A stretch of DNA of 64,000 nt from Anthonomus grandis grandis (taxonomy: Eukaryota; Arthropoda; Insecta; Coleoptera; Curculionidae), in contig NC_065564.1 of NCBI RefSeq assembly GCF_022605725.1, positions 3,202,698 through 3,266,697 on the forward strand, given 5' to 3'. The notes beneath the pieces were generated by a model. It worked only from the letters and a program-made list of their open reading frames with translations, searched no databases and was not told the origin of the DNA. This document shows, piece after piece, positions 21,551 to 36,872 of this stretch (position 1 is the stretch's first letter; each line of letters begins with the position of its first letter). The translations under genes and the position numbers were made by a program.

Positions 21551-24500
21551 ATGCCATATCTCGGCTATCGTAAAAGCTACGACTTTGCGGATGGTCTCGT
21601 TGAATTCAAAATGAGGAAACTAAACACATCTCGTGAGAGTTTTCCCGATGGCTCCCATAGAAGCCGAGATATCGGCCTTCAAAGTTTGGGTTTTTTCATT
21701 TTTCGGGTATACCCCCCCGTTTCGATTTTTTGCAGAAAAAATTTTTTTTTTCGAATTCGAACTAACTATACCAGCGGATTGTTCTTATCAAGTACATCTC
21801 GAAAGTACCGGGTTATAACAGGATTCGATCAGAAATAAGGGAATGAAAGCATTTTGAAAATTTGGAAATTGTCACTTTTTGACCTCGTTTTTGAGGCCAA
21901 AAATGGGCATCAAAAATGCTATATCTCGGCTATCGTAAAAGCTACGACCTTGCGGATGGTCTCGTTGAATTCAAAATGATGAAACTAAGACAAAACCGTT
22001 GGAATTTTCCCGATGGCTCCCATAGAAGCCGAGATATCGGCCTTCAAAATTTGGGTTTATTCATTTTTCGGGTATACCCCCCCGTTTCGATTTTTTTCAG
22101 AAAATTTTTTTTTTTCGAATTCGAACTAACTATACCAGCGGATTGTTCTCATCAAGTACATCACGAAAATACCGGGTTATAACAGGATTTGATCAGAAAT
22201 AAGGGAATGAAAGCATTTTGAAAATTTGGAAATTGTCACTTTTTGACCTCGTTTTTTGAGGCCAAAAAATGGGCATCAAAAATGCCATATCTCGGCTATC
22301 AAAAAAGCTACGACTTTGCGGATGGTCTCGTTGAATTCAAATTGACGAAACTAAGACAAAACCGTTGGAATTTTCCCGATGGCTCCCATAGAAGCCGAGA
22401 TATCGGCCTTCAAAGTTTGGGTTTTTTCATTTTTCGGGTATACCCCCCCGTTTCGATTTTTTTCAGAAAATTTTTCTTTTTTCGAATTCGAACTAACTAT
22501 ACCAGCGGATTGTTCTTATCAAGTACATCACGAAAATACCGGGTTATAACAGGATTCGGTCAGAAATAAGGGAATGAGAGCACTTTGAAAATTCGGAAAT
22601 TGTCACTTTTTGACCTCGTTTTTGAGGCCAAAAATGGGCATCAAAAATGCCATATCTCGGCTATCGTAAAGCTGCATCTTTGCGGATAGTCTCGTTGAAT
22701 TCAAAATGACGAAACTAAGACAAAACCGTTGGAATTTTCCCGATGGCTCCCATAGAAGCCGAGATATCGGCCTTCAAAGTTTGGGTTTTTTCATTTTTCG
22801 GGTATACCCCCCCCGTTTCGATTTTTTGCAGAAAAAATTTTTTTTTTCGAATTCGAACTAACTATACCAGCGGATTGTTCTTATCAAGTACATCTCGAAA
22901 GTACCGGGTTATAACAGGATTCGATCAGAAATAAAGGAATGAAAGCATTTTGAAAATTTGGAAATTGTCACTTTTTGACCTCGTTTTTGAGGCCAAAAAT
23001 GGGCATCAAAAATGCCATATCTCGGCTATCGTAAAAGCTACGACTTTGCGGATGGTCTCGTTGAATTCAAAATGACGAAACTAAGACAAAACCGTTGGAA
23101 TTTTCCCGATGGCTCCCATAGAAGCCGAGATATCGGCCTTCAAAGTTTGGGTTTTTTTCATTTTTCGGGTATACCCCCCCGTTTCGATTTTTTGCAGAAA
23201 AAATTTTTTTTTTCGAATTCGAACTAACTATACCAGCGGATTGTTCTCATCAAGTACATCACGAAAATACCGGGTTATAACAGGATTTGATCAGAAATAA
23301 GGGAATGAAAGCATTTTGAAAATTTGGAAATTGTCACTTTTTGACCTCGTTTTTGAGGCCAAAAATGGGCATCAAAAATGCCATATCTCGGCTATCGTAA
23401 AAGCTACGACTTTGCGGATGGTCTCGTTGAATTCAAAATGACGAAACTAAGACAAAACCGTTGGAATTTTCCCGATGGCTCCCATAGAAGCCGAGATATC
23501 GGCCTTCAAAATTTGGGTTCTTTCATTTTTCGGGTATACCCCCCCGTTTCGATTTTTTTCAGAAAATTTTTCTTTTTTCGAATTCGAACTAACTATACCA
23601 GCGGATTGTTCTTATCAAGTACATCACGAAAATACCGGGTTATAACAGGATTCGATCAGAAATAAGGGAATGAGAGCACTTTGAAAATTCGGAAATTGTC
23701 ACTTTTTGACCTCGTTTTTGAGGCCAAAAATGGGCATCAAAAATGCCATATCTCGGCTATCGTAAAAGCTGCATCTTTGCGGATAGTCTCGTTGAATTCA
23801 AAATGACGAAACTAAGACAAAACCGTTGGAATTTTCCCGATGGCTCCCATAGAAGCCGAGATATCGGCCTTCAAAGTTTGGGTTTTTTCATTTTTCGGGT
23901 ATACCCCCCCGTTTCGATTTTTTGCAGAAAAAATTTTTTTTTTCGAATTCGAACTAACTATACCAGCGGATTGTTCTTATCAAGTACATCTCGAAAGTAC
24001 CGGGTTATAACAGGATTCGATCAGAAATAAAGGAATGAAAGCATTTTGAAAATTTGGAAATTGTCACTTTTTGACCTCGTTTTTGAGGCCAAAAATGGGC
24101 ATCAAAAATGCCATATCTCGGCTATCGTAAAAGCTACGACTTTGCGGATGGTCTCGTTGAATTCAAAATGACGAAACTAAGACAAAACCGTTGGAATTTT
24201 CCCGATGGCTCCCATAGAAGCCGAGATATCGGCCTTCAAAGTTTGGGTTTTTTCATTTTTCGGGTATACCCCCCCGTTTCGATTTTTTGCAGAAAAAAAT
24301 TTTTTTTTCGAATTCGAACTAACTATACCAGCGGATTGTTCTCATCAAGTACATCACGAAAATACCGGGTTATAACAGGATTTGATCAGAAATAAGGGAA
24401 TGAAAGCATTTTGAAAATTTGGAAATTGTCACTTTTTGACCTCGTTTTTGAGGCCAAAAATGGGCATCAAAAATGCCATATCTCGGCTATCGTAAAAGCT

Positions 24501-27500
24501 ACGACTTTGCGGATGGTCTCGTTGAATTCAAAATGACGAAACTAAGACAAAACCGTTGGAATTTTCCCGATGGCTCCCATAGAAGCCGAGATATCGGCCT
24601 TCAAAATTTGGGTTCTTTCATTTTTCGGGTATACCCCCCCGTTTCGATTTTTTTCAGAAAATTTTTCTTTTTTCGAATTCGAACTAACTATACCAGCGGA
24701 TTGTTCTTATCAAGTACATCACGAAAATACCGGGTTATAACAGGATTCGATCAGAAATAAGGGAATGAGAGCACTTTGAAAATTCGGAAATTGTCACTTT
24801 TTGACCTCGTTTTTGAGGCCAAAAATGGGCATCAAAAATGCCATATCTCGGCTATCGTAAAAGCTGCATCTTTGCGGATGGTCTCGTTGAATTCAAAATG
24901 ACGAAACTAAGACAAAACCGTTGGAATTTTCCCGATGGCTCCCATAGAAGCCGAGATATCGGCCTTCAAAGTTTGGGTTTTTTCATTTTTCGGGTATACC
25001 CCCCCGTTTCGATTTTTTTCAGAAAATTTTTTTTTTTCGAATTCGAACTAACTATACCAGCGGATTGTTCTCATCAAGTACATCACGAAAATACCGGGTT
25101 ATAACAGGATTTGATCAGAAATAAGGGAACGAAAGCATTTTGAAAATTTGGAAATTGTCACTTTTTGACCTCGTTTTTGAGGCCAAAAATGGGCATCAAA
25201 AATGCCATATCTCGGCTATCGTAAAAGCTACGACTTTGCGGATGGTCTCGTTGAATTCAAAATGACGAAACTAAGACAAAACCGTTGGAATTTTCCCGAT
25301 GGCTCCCATAGAAGCCGAGATATCGGCCTTCAAAGTTTGGGTTTTTTCATTTTCCGGGTATACCCCCCCGTTTCGATTTTTTTCAGAAAATTTTTTTTTT
25401 TTTCGAATTCGAACTAACTATACCAGCGGATTGTTCTCATCAAGTACATCACGAAAATACCGGGTTATAACAGAATTCGATCAAAAATAAGGGAATGAGA
25501 GCACTTTGAAAATTCGGAAATTGTCACTTTTTGACCTCGTTTTTGAGGCCAAAAATGGGCATCAAAAAAGCCATATCTCGGCTATCGTAAAAGCTACGAT
25601 CTTGCGGATGGTCTCGTTGGATTCAGAAGGACGAAACTAAGACAAAACCGTTGGAACTTTCCCGATAGCTCTCATAGAAGCCGAGATATCGGCCTTCAAA
25701 GTTTGGGTTTTTTCATTTTCCGGGTATACCCCCCCGTTTCGATTTTTTTCAGAAAAATTTTTTTTTTTCGAATTCGAACTAACTATACCAGCGGATTGTT
25801 CTCATCAAGTACATCACGAAAATACCGGGTTATAACAGAATTCGATCAAAAATAAGGGAATGTGAGCACTTTGAAAATTCGGAAATTGTCACTTTTTGAC
25901 CTCGTTTTTGAGGCCAAAAATGGGCATCAAAAAAGCCATATCTCGGCTATCGTAAAAGCTACGATCTTGCGGATGGTCTCGTTGGATTCAGAAGGACGAA
26001 ACTAAGACAAAACCGTTGGAACTTTCCCGATAGCTCTCATAGAAGCCGAGATATCGGCCTTCAAAGTTTGGGTTTTTTCATTTTCCGGGTATACCCCCCC
26101 GTTTCGATTTTTTTCAGAAAAATTTTTTTTTTTCGAATTCGAACTAACTATACCAGCGGATTGTTCTCATCAAGTACATCACGAAAATACCGGGTTATAA
26201 CAGGATTTGATCAGAAATAAGGGAATGAAAGCATTTTGAAAATTTGGAAATTGTCACTTTTTGACCTCGTTTTTGACGCCAAAAATGGGCATCAAAAATG
26301 CCATATCTCGGTTATCGTAAAAGCTACGACTTTGCGGATGGTCTCGTTGAATTCAAAATGACGAAACTAAGACAAAACCGTTGGAATTTTCCCGATGGCT
26401 CCCATAGAAGCCGAGATATCGGCCTTCAAAGTTTGGGTTTTTTCATTTTTCGGGTATACCCCCCCGTTTCGATTTTTTTCAGAAAATTTTTTTTTTCGAA
26501 TTCGAACTAACTATACCAGCGGATTGTTCTCATCAAGTACATCACGAAAATACCGGGTTATAACAGAATTCGATCAAAAATAAGGGAATGAGAGCACTTT
26601 GAAAATTCGGAAATTGTCACTTTTTGACCTCGTTTTTGAGGCCAAAAATGGGCATCAAAAAAGCCATATCTCGGCTATCGTAAAAGCTACGATCTTGCGG
26701 ATGGTCTCGTTGGATTCAGAAGGACGAAACTAAGACATAACCGTTGGAACTTTCCCGATAGCTCTCATAGAAGCCGAGATATCGGCCTTCAAAGTTTGGG
26801 TTTTTTCATTTTCCGGGTATACCCCCCCGTTTCGATTTTTTTCAGAAAATTTTTTTTTTTTCGAATTCGAACTAACTATACCAGCGGATTGTTCTCATCA
26901 AGTACATCACGAAAATACCGGGTTATAACAGAATTCGATCAAAAATAAGGGAATGAGAGCACTTTGAAAATTCGGAAATTGTCACTTTTTGACCTCGTTT
27001 TTGAGGCCAAAAATGGGCATCAAAAAAGCCATATCTCGGCTATCGTAAAAGCTACGATTTTGCGGATGGTCTCGTTGGATTCAGAAGGACGAAACTAAGA
27101 CAAAACCGTTGGAACTTTCCCGATAGCTCTCATAGAAGCCGAGATATCGGCCTTCAAAGTTTGGGTTTTTTCATTTTCCGGGTATACCCCCCCGTTTCGA
27201 TTTTTTTCAGAAAATTTTTTTTTTTTCGAATTCGAACTAACTATACCAGCGGATTGTTCTCATCAAGTACATCACGAAAATACCGGGTTATAACAGAATT
27301 CGATCAAAAATAAGGGAATGAGAGCACTTTGAAAATTCGGAAATTGTCACTTTTTGACCTCGTTTTTGAGGCCAAAAATGGGCATCAAAAATGCCATATC
27401 TCGGCTATCGTAAAAGCTGCATCTTTGCGGATGGTCTCGTTGAATTCAAAATGACGAAACTAAGACAAAACCGTTGGAATTTTCCCGATGGCTCCCATAG

Positions 27501-28118
27501 AAGCCGAGATATCGGCCTTCAAAGTTTGGGTTTTTTCATTTTTCGGGTATACCCCCCCGTTTCGATTTTTTTCAGAAAATTTTTTTTTTTCGAATTCGAA
27601 CTAACTATACCAGCGGATTGTTCTCATCAAGTACATCACGAATATACCGGGTTATAACAGGATTTGATCAGAAATAAGGAAATGAAAGCATTTTGAAAAT
27701 TTGGAAATTGTCACTTTTTGACCTCGTTTTTGAGGCCAAAAATGGGCATCAAAAATGCCATATCTCGGCTATCGTAAAAGCTGCATCTTTGCGGATGGTC
27801 TCGTTGAATTCAAAATGACGAAACTAAGACAAAACCGTTGGAATTTTCCCGATGGCTCCCATAGAAGCCGAGATATCGGCCTTCAAAGTTTGGGTTTTTT
27901 CATTTTTCGGGTATACCCCCCCGTTTCGATTTTTTTCAGAAAATTTTTTTTTTTCGAATTCGAACTAACTATACCAGCGGATTGTTCTCATCAAGTACAT
28001 CACGAAAATACCGGGTTATAACAGGATTTGATCAGAAATAAGGGAATGAAAGCATTTTGAAAATTTGGAAATTGTCACTTTTTGACCTCGTTTTTGAGGC
28101 CAAAAATGGGCATCAAAA
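21551..28118. repeat. Higher-order repeat copy A (18 monomers, ~6.57 kb)
   Basis: Monomer-specific variants recur 6564-6568 bp downstream. Examples are ATGAGGAAAC at 21551 and 28119, the ATGCTATATC plus AATGATGAAAC monomer at 21916 and 28484, the GATTCGGTCAG monomer at 22282 and 28848, and the GACGCC/GGTTATCG monomer at 26298 and 32863. Inside the copy a 3-monomer (~1095-bp) sub-repeat is seen: the CAAAATTTGGGTTC monomers at 23378 and 24473. The first monomer of this copy has a unique patch, AACACATCTCGTGAGAG. Confidence 0.85.
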
Positions 28119-31100
28119 ATGCCATATCTCGGCTATCGTAAAAGCTACGACTTTGCGGATGGTCTCGTTGAATTCAAAATGAGGAAACTAAGACAAAACC
28201 GTTGGAATTTTCCCGATGGCTCCCATAGAAGCCGAGATATCGGCCTTCAAAGTTTGGGTTTTTTCATTTTTCGGGTATACCCCCCCGTTTCGATTTTTTG
28301 CAGAAAAAATTTTTTTTTTCGAATTCGAACTAACTATACCAGCGGATTGTTCTTATCAAGTACATCTCGAAAGTACCGGGTTATAACAGGATTCGATCAG
28401 AAATAAGGGAATGAAAGCATTTTGAAAATTTGGAAATTGTCACTTTTTGACCTCGTTTTTGAGGCCAAAAATGGGCATCAAAAATGCTATATCTCGGCTA
28501 TCGTAAAAGCTACGACCTTGCGGATGGTCTCGTTGAATTCAAAATGATGAAACTAAGACAAAACCGTTGGAATTTTCCCGATGGCTCCCATAGAAGCCGA
28601 GATATCGGCCTTCAAAATTTGGGTTTTTTCATTTTTCGGGTATACCCCCCCGTTTCGATTTTTTTCAGAAAATTTTTTTTTTTCGAATTCGAACTAACTA
28701 TACCAGCGGATTGTTCTCATCAAGTACATCACGAAAATACCGGGTTATAACAGGATTTGATCAGAAATAAGGGAATGAAAGCATTTTGAAAATTTGGAAA
28801 TTGTCACTTTTTGACCTCGTTTTTGAGGCCAAAAATGGGCATCAAAAATGCCATATCTCGGCTATCAAAAAAGCTACGACTTTGCGGATGGTCTCGTTGA
28901 ATTCAAATTGACGAAACTAAGACAAAACCGTTGGAATTTTCCCGATGGCTCCCATAGAAGCCGAGATATCGGCCTTCAAAGTTTGGGTTTTTTCATTTTT
29001 CGGGTATACCCCCCCGTTTCGATTTTTTTCAGAAAATTTTTCTTTTTTCGAATTCGAACTAACTATACCAGCGGATTGTTCTTATCAAGTACATCACGAA
29101 AATACCGGGTTATAACAGGATTCGGTCAGAAATAAGGGAATGAGAGCACTTTGAAAATTCGGAAATTGTCACTTTTTGACCTCGTTTTTGAGGCCAAAAA
29201 TGGGCATCAAAAATGCCATATCTCGGCTATCGTAAAAGCTGCATCTTTGCGGATAGTCTCGTTGAATTCAAAATGACGAAACTAAGACAAAACCGTTGGA
29301 ATTTTCCCGATGGCTCCCATAGAAGCCGAGATATCGGCCTTCAAAGTTTGGGTTTTTTCATTTTTCGGGTATACCCCCCCGTTTCGATTTTTTGCAGAAA
29401 AAATTTTTTTTTTCGAATTCGAACTAACTATACCAGCGGATTGTTCTTATCAAGTACATCTCGAAAGTACCGGGTTATAACAGGATTCGATCAGAAATAA
29501 AGGAATGAAAGCATTTTGAAAATTTGGAAATTGTCACTTTTTGACCTCGTTTTTGAGGCCAAAAATGGGCATCAAAAATGCCATATCTCGGCTATCGTAA
29601 AAGCTACGACTTTGCGGATGGTCTCGTTGAATTCAAAATGACGAAACTAAGACAAAACCGTTGGAATTTTCCCGATGGCTCCCATAGAAGCCGAGATATC
29701 GGCCTTCAAAGTTTGGGTTTTTTCATTTTTCGGGTATACCCCCCCGTTTCGATTTTTTGCAGAAAAAATTTTTTTTTTCGAATTCGAACTAACTATACCA
29801 GCGGATTGTTCTCATCAAGTACATCACGAAAATACCGGGTTATAACAGGATTTGATCAGAAATAAGGGAATGAAAGCATTTTGAAAATTTGGAAATTGTC
29901 ACTTTTTGACCTCGTTTTTGAGGCCAAAAATGGGCATCAAAAATGCCATATCTCGGCTATCGTAAAAGCTACGACTTTGCGGATGGTCTCGTTGAATTCA
30001 AAATGACGAAACTAAGACAAAACCGTTGGAATTTTCCCGATGGCTCCCATAGAAGCCGAGATATCGGCCTTCAAAATTTGGGTTCTTTCATTTTTCGGGT
30101 ATACCCCCCCGTTTCGATTTTTTTCAGAAAATTTTTCTTTTTTCGAATTCGAACTAACTATACCAGCGGATTGTTCTTATCAAGTACATCACGAAAATAC
30201 CGGGTTATAACAGGATTCGATCAGAAATAAGGGAATGAGAGCACTTTGAAAATTCGGAAATTGTCACTTTTTGACCTCGTTTTTGAGGCCAAAAATGGGC
30301 ATCAAAAATGCCATATCTCGGCTATCGTAAAAGCTGCATCTTTGCGGATAGTCTCGTTGAATTCAAAATGACGAAACTAAGACAAAACCGTTGGAATTTT
30401 CCCGATGGCTCCCATAGAAGCCGAGATATCGGCCTTCAAAGTTTGGGTTTTTTCATTTTTCGGGTATACCCCCCCGTTTCGATTTTTTGCAGAAAAAATT
30501 TTTTTTTTCGAATTCGAACTAACTATACCAGCGGATTGTTCTTATCAAGTACATCTCGAAAGTACCGGGTTATAACAGGATTCGATCAGAAATAAAGGAA
30601 TGAAAGCATTTTGAAAATTTGGAAATTGTCACTTTTTGACCTCGTTTTTGAGGCCAAAAATGGGCATCAAAAATGCCATATCTCGGCTATCGTAAAAGCT
30701 ACGACTTTGCGGATGGTCTCGTTGAATTCAAAATGACGAAACTAAGACAAAACCGTTGGAATTTTCCCGATGGCTCCCATAGAAGCCGAGATATCGGCCT
30801 TCAAAGTTTGGGTTTTTTCATTTTTCGGGTATACCCCCCCGTTTCGATTTTTTGCAGAAAAAATTTTTTTTTTCGAATTCGAACTAACTATACCAGCGGA
30901 TTGTTCTCATCAAGTACATCACGAAAATACCGGGTTATAACAGGATTTGATCAGAAATAAGGGAATGAAAGCATTTTGAAAATTTGGAAATTGTCACTTT
31001 TTGACCTCGTTTTTGAGGCCAAAAATGGGCATCAAAAATGCCATATCTCGGCTATCGTAAAAGCTACGACTTTGCGGATGGTCTCGTTGAATTCAAAATG

Positions 31101-34100
31101 ACGAAACTAAGACAAAACCGTTGGAATTTTCCCGATGGCTCCCATAGAAGCCGAGATATCGGCCTTCAAAATTTGGGTTCTTTCATTTTTCGGGTATACC
31201 CCCCCGTTTCGATTTTTTTCAGAAAATTTTTCTTTTTTCGAATTCGAACTAACTATACCAGCGGATTGTTCTTATCAAGTACATCACGAAAATACCGGGT
31301 TATAACAGGATTCGATCAGAAATAAGGGAATGAGAGCACTTTGAAAATTCGGAAATTGTCACTTTTTGACCTCGTTTTTGAGGCCAAAAATGGGCATCAA
31401 AAATGCCATATCTCGGCTATCGTAAAAGCTGCATCTTTGCGGATGGTCTCGTTGAATTCAAAATGACGAAACTAAGACAAAACCGTTGGAATTTTCCCGA
31501 TGGCTCCCATAGAAGCCGAGATATCGGCCTTCAAAGTTTGGGTTTTTTCATTTTTCGGGTATACCCCCCCGTTTCGATTTTTTTCAGAAAATTTTTTTTT
31601 TTCGAATTCGAACTAACTATACCAGCGGATTGTTCTCATCAAGTACATCACGAAAATACCGGGTTATAACAGGATTTGATCAGAAATAAGGGAACGAAAG
31701 CATTTTGAAAATTTGGAAATTGTCACTTTTTGACCTCGTTTTTGAGGCCAAAAATGGGCATCAAAAATGCCATATCTCGGCTATCGTAAAAGCTACGACT
31801 TTGCGGATGGTCTCGTTGAATTCAAAATGACGAAACTAAGACAAAACCGTTGGAATTTTCCCGATGGCTCCCATAGAAGCCGAGATATCGGCCTTCAAAG
31901 TTTGGGTTTTTTCATTTTCCGGGTATACCCCCCCGTTTCGATTTTTTTCAGAAAATTTTTTTTTTTTTCGAATTCGAACTAACTATACCAGCGGATTGTT
32001 CTCATCAAGTACATCACGAAAATACCGGGTTATAACAGAATTCGATCAAAAATAAGGGAATGAGAGCACTTTGAAAATTCGGAAATTGTCACTTTTTGAC
32101 CTCGTTTTTGAGGCCAAAAATGGGCATCAAAAAAGCCATATCTCGGCTATCGTAAAAGCTACGATCTTGCGGATGGTCTCGTTGGATTCAGAAGGACGAA
32201 ACTAAGACAAAACCGTTGGAACTTTCCCGATAGCTCTCATAGAAGCCGAGATATCGGCCTTCAAAGTTTGGGTTTTTTCATTTTCCGGGTATACCCCCCC
32301 GTTTCGATTTTTTTCAGAAAAATTTTTTTTTTTCGAATTCGAACTAACTATACCAGCGGATTGTTCTCATCAAGTACATCACGAAAATACCGGGTTATAA
32401 CAGAATTCGATCAAAAATAAGGGAATGTGAGCACTTTGAAAATTCGGAAATTGTCACTTTTTGACCTCGTTTTTGAGGCCAAAAATGGGCATCAAAAAAG
32501 CCATATCTCGGCTATCGTAAAAGCTACGATCTTGCGGATGGTCTCGTTGGATTCAGAAGGACGAAACTAAGACAAAACCGTTGGAACTTTCCCGATAGCT
32601 CTCATAGAAGCCGAGATATCGGCCTTCAAAGTTTGGGTTTTTTCATTTTCCGGGTATACCCCCCCGTTTCGATTTTTTTCAGAAAAATTTTTTTTTTTCG
32701 AATTCGAACTAACTATACCAGCGGATTGTTCTCATCAAGTACATCACGAAAATACCGGGTTATAACAGGATTTGATCAGAAATAAGGGAATGAAAGCATT
32801 TTGAAAATTTGGAAATTGTCACTTTTTGACCTCGTTTTTGACGCCAAAAATGGGCATCAAAAATGCCATATCTCGGTTATCGTAAAAGCTACGACTTTGC
32901 GGATGGTCTCGTTGAATTCAAAATGACGAAACTAAGACAAAACCGTTGGAATTTTCCCGATGGCTCCCATAGAAGCCGAGATATCGGCCTTCAAAGTTTG
33001 GGTTTTTTCATTTTTCGGGTATACCCCCCCGTTTCGATTTTTTTCAGAAAATTTTTTTTTTCGAATTCGAACTAACTATACCAGCGGATTGTTCTCATCA
33101 AGTACATCACGAAAATACCGGGTTATAACAGAATTCGATCAAAAATAAGGGAATGAGAGCACTTTGAAAATTCGGAAATTGTCACTTTTTGACCTCGTTT
33201 TTGAGGCCAAAAATGGGCATCAAAAAAGCCATATCTCGGCTATCGTAAAAGCTACGATCTTGCGGATGGTCTCGTTGGATTCAGAAGGACGAAACTAAGA
33301 CATAACCGTTGGAACTTTCCCGATAGCTCTCATAGAAGCCGAGATATCGGCCTTCAAAGTTTGGGTTTTTTCATTTTCCGGGTATACCCCCCCGTTTCGA
33401 TTTTTTTCAGAAAATTTTTTTTTTTCGAATTCGAACTAACTATACCAGCGGATTGTTCTCATCAAGTACATCACGAAAATACCGGGTTATAACAGAATTC
33501 GATCAAAAATAAGGGAATGAGAGCACTTTGAAAATTCGGAAATTGTCACTTTTTGACCTCGTTTTTGAGGCCAAAAATGGGCATCAAAAAAGCCATATCT
33601 CGGCTATCGTAAAAGCTACGATTTTGCGGATGGTCTCGTTGGATTCAGAAGGACGAAACTAAGACAAAACCGTTGGAACTTTCCCGATAGCTCTCATAGA
33701 AGCCGAGATATCGGCCTTCAAAGTTTGGGTTTTTTCATTTTCCGGGTATACCCCCCCGTTTCGATTTTTTTCAGAAAATTTTTTTTTTTTCGAATTCGAA
33801 CTAACTATACCAGCGGATTGTTCTCATCAAGTACATCACGAAAATACCGGGTTATAACAGAATTCGATCAAAAATAAGGGAATGAGAGCACTTTGAAAAT
33901 TCGGAAATTGTCACTTTTTGACCTCGTTTTTGAGGCCAAAAATGGGCATCAAAAATGCCATATCTCGGCTATCGTAAAAGCTGCATCTTTGCGGATGGTC
34001 TCGTTGAATTCAAAATGACGAAACTAAGACAAAACCGTTGGAATTTTCCCGATGGCTCCCATAGAAGCCGAGATATCGGCCTTCAAAGTTTGGGTTTTTT

Positions 34101-34682
34101 CATTTTTCGGGTATACCCCCCCGTTTCGATTTTTTTCAGAAAATTTTTTTTTTTCGAATTCGAACTAACTATACCAGCGGATTGTTCTCATCAAGTACAT
34201 CACGAATATACCGGGTTATAACAGGATTTGATCAGAAATAAGGAAATGAAAGCATTTTGAAAATTTGGAAATTGTCACTTTTTGACCTCGTTTTTGAGGC
34301 CAAAAATGGGCATCAAAAATGCCATATCTCGGCTATCGTAAAAGCTGCATCTTTGCGGATGGTCTCGTTGAATTCAAAATGACGAAACTAAGACAAAACC
34401 GTTGGAATTTTCCCGATGGCTCCCATAGAAGCCGAGATATCGGCCTTCAAAGTTTGGGTTTTTTCATTTTTCGGGTATACCCCCCCGTTTCGATTTTTTT
34501 CAGAAAATTTTTTTTTTTCGAATTCGAACTAACTATACCAGCGGATTGTTCTCATCAAGTACATCACGAAAATACCGGGTTATAACAGGATTTGATCAGA
34601 AATAAGGGAACGAAAGCATTTTGAAAATTTGGAAATTGTCACTTTTTGACCTCGTTTTTGAGGCCAAAAATGGGCATCAAAA
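28119..34682. repeat. Higher-order repeat copy B (18 monomers, ~6.56 kb)
   Basis: The downstream copy of the 18-monomer unit; the ordered set of variant monomers matches copy A one by one. It also contains the 3-monomer sub-repeat (29943 and 31038). Near identity over ~6.5 kb implies a recent unequal exchange or block duplication. Confidence 0.85.
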
Positions 34683-36872
34683 ATGCCATATCTCGGCTAT
34701 CGTAAAAGCTACGACTTTGCGGATGGTCTCGTTGAATTCAAAATGACGAAACTAAGACAAAACCGTTGGAATTTTCCCGATGGCTCCCATAGAAGCCGAG
34801 ATATCGGCCTTCAAAGTTTGGGTTTTTTCATTTTCCGGGTATACCCCCCCGTTTCGATTTTTTTCAGAAAATTTTTTTTTTTTCGAATTCGAACTAACTA
34901 TACCAGCGGATTGTTCTCATCAAGTACATCACGAAAATACCGGGTTATAACAGAATTCGATCAAAAATAAGGGAATGAGAGCACTTTGAAAATTCGGAAA
35001 TTGTCACTTTTTGACCTCGTTTTTGAGGCCAAAAATGGGCATCAAAAAAGCCATATCTCGGCTATCGTAAAAGCTACGATCTTGCGGATGGTCTCGTTGG
35101 ATTCAGAAGGACGAAACTAAGACAAAACCGTTGGAACTTTCCCGATAGCTCTCATAGAAGCCGAGATATCGGCCTTCAAAGTTTGGGTTTTTTCATTTTC
35201 CGGGTATACCCCCCCGTTTCGATTTTTTTCAGAAAAATTTTTTTTTTTCGAATTCGAACTAACTATACCAGCGGATTGTTCTCATCAAGTACATCACGAA
35301 AATACCGGGTTATAACAGAATTCGATTAAAAATAAGGGAATGAGAGCACTTTGAAAATTCGGAAATTGTCACTTTTTGACCTCGTTTTTGAGGCCAAAAA
35401 TGGGCATCAAAAAAGCCATATCTCGGCTATCGTAAAAGCTACGATCTTGCGGATGGTCTCGTTGGATTCAGAAGGACGAAACTAAGACAAAACCGTTGGA
35501 ACTTTCCCGATAGCTCTCATAGAAGCCGAGATATCGGCCTTCAAAGTTTGGGTTTTTTCATTTTCCGGGTATACCCCCCCGTTTCGATTTTTTTCAGAAA
35601 AATTTTTTTTTTTCGAATTCGAACTAACTATACCAGCGGATTGTTCTCATCAAGTACATCACGAAAATACCGGGTTATAACAGGATTTGATCAGAAATAA
35701 GGGAATGAAAGCATTTTGAAAATTTGGAAATTGTCACTTTTTGACCTCGTTTTTGACGCCAAAAATGGGCATCAAAAATGCCATATCTCGGTTATCGTAA
35801 AAGCTACGACTTTGCGGATGGTCTCGTTGAATTCAAAATGACGAAACTAAGACAAAACCGTTGGAATTTTCCCGATGGCTCCCATAGAAGCCGAGATATC
35901 GGCCTTCAAAGTTTGGGTTTTTTCATTTTTCGGGTATACCCCCCCGTTTCGATTTTTTTCAGAAAATTTTTTTTTTTTCGAATTCGAACTAACTATACCA
36001 GCGGATTGTTCTCATCAAGTACATCACGAAAATACCGGGTTATAACAGAATTCGATCAAAAATAAGGGAATGAGAGCACTTTGAAAATTCGGAAATTGTC
36101 ACTTTTTGACCTCGTTTTTGAGGCCAAAAATGGGCATCAAAAAAGCCATATCTCGGCTATCGTAAAAGCTACGATCTTGCGGATGGTCTCGTTGGATTCA
36201 GAAGGACGAAACTAAGACATAACCGTTGGAACTTTCCCGATAGCTCTCATAGAAGCCGAGATATCGGCCTTCAAAGTTTGGGTTTTTTCATTTTCCGGGT
36301 ATACCCCCCCGTTTCGATTTTTTTCAGAAAATTTTTTTTTTTTCGAATTCGAACTAACTATACCAGCGGATTGTTCTCATCAAGTACATCACGAAAATAC
36401 CGGGTTATAACAGAATTCGATCAAAAATAAGGGAATGAGAGCACTTTGAAAATTCGGAAATTGTCACTTTTTGACCTCGTTTTTGAGGCCAAAAATGGGC
36501 ATCAAAAAAGCCATATCTCGGCTATCGTAAAAGCTACGATTTTGCGGATGGTCTCGTTGGATTCAGAAGGACGAAACTAAGACAAAACCGTTGGAACTTT
36601 CCCGATAGCTCTCATAGAAGCCGAGATATCGGCCTTCAAAGTTTGGGTTTTTTCATTTTCCGGGTATACCCCCCCGTTTCGATTTTTTTCAGAAAATTTT
36701 TTTTTTTTCGAATTCGAACTAACTATACCAGCGGATTGTTCTCATCAAGTACATCACGAAAATACCGGGTTATAACAGAATTCGATCAAAAATAAGGGAA
36801 TGAGAGCACTTTGAAAATTCGGAAATTGTCACTTTTTGACCTCGTTTTTGAGGCCAAAAATGGGCATCAAAA
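34683..36872. repeat. Partial third duplication (shift of 8 monomers)
   Basis: The monomer series beginning at 31767 (CAGAATTCGATCAAAAATAAGG types, then the GACGCC/GGTTATCG monomer at 32863) recurs from 34683 with its GGTTATCG monomer at 35778. The offset is about 2916 bp, eight monomers. This shows a second, shorter duplication event on top of the 18-monomer one. Confidence 0.8.
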
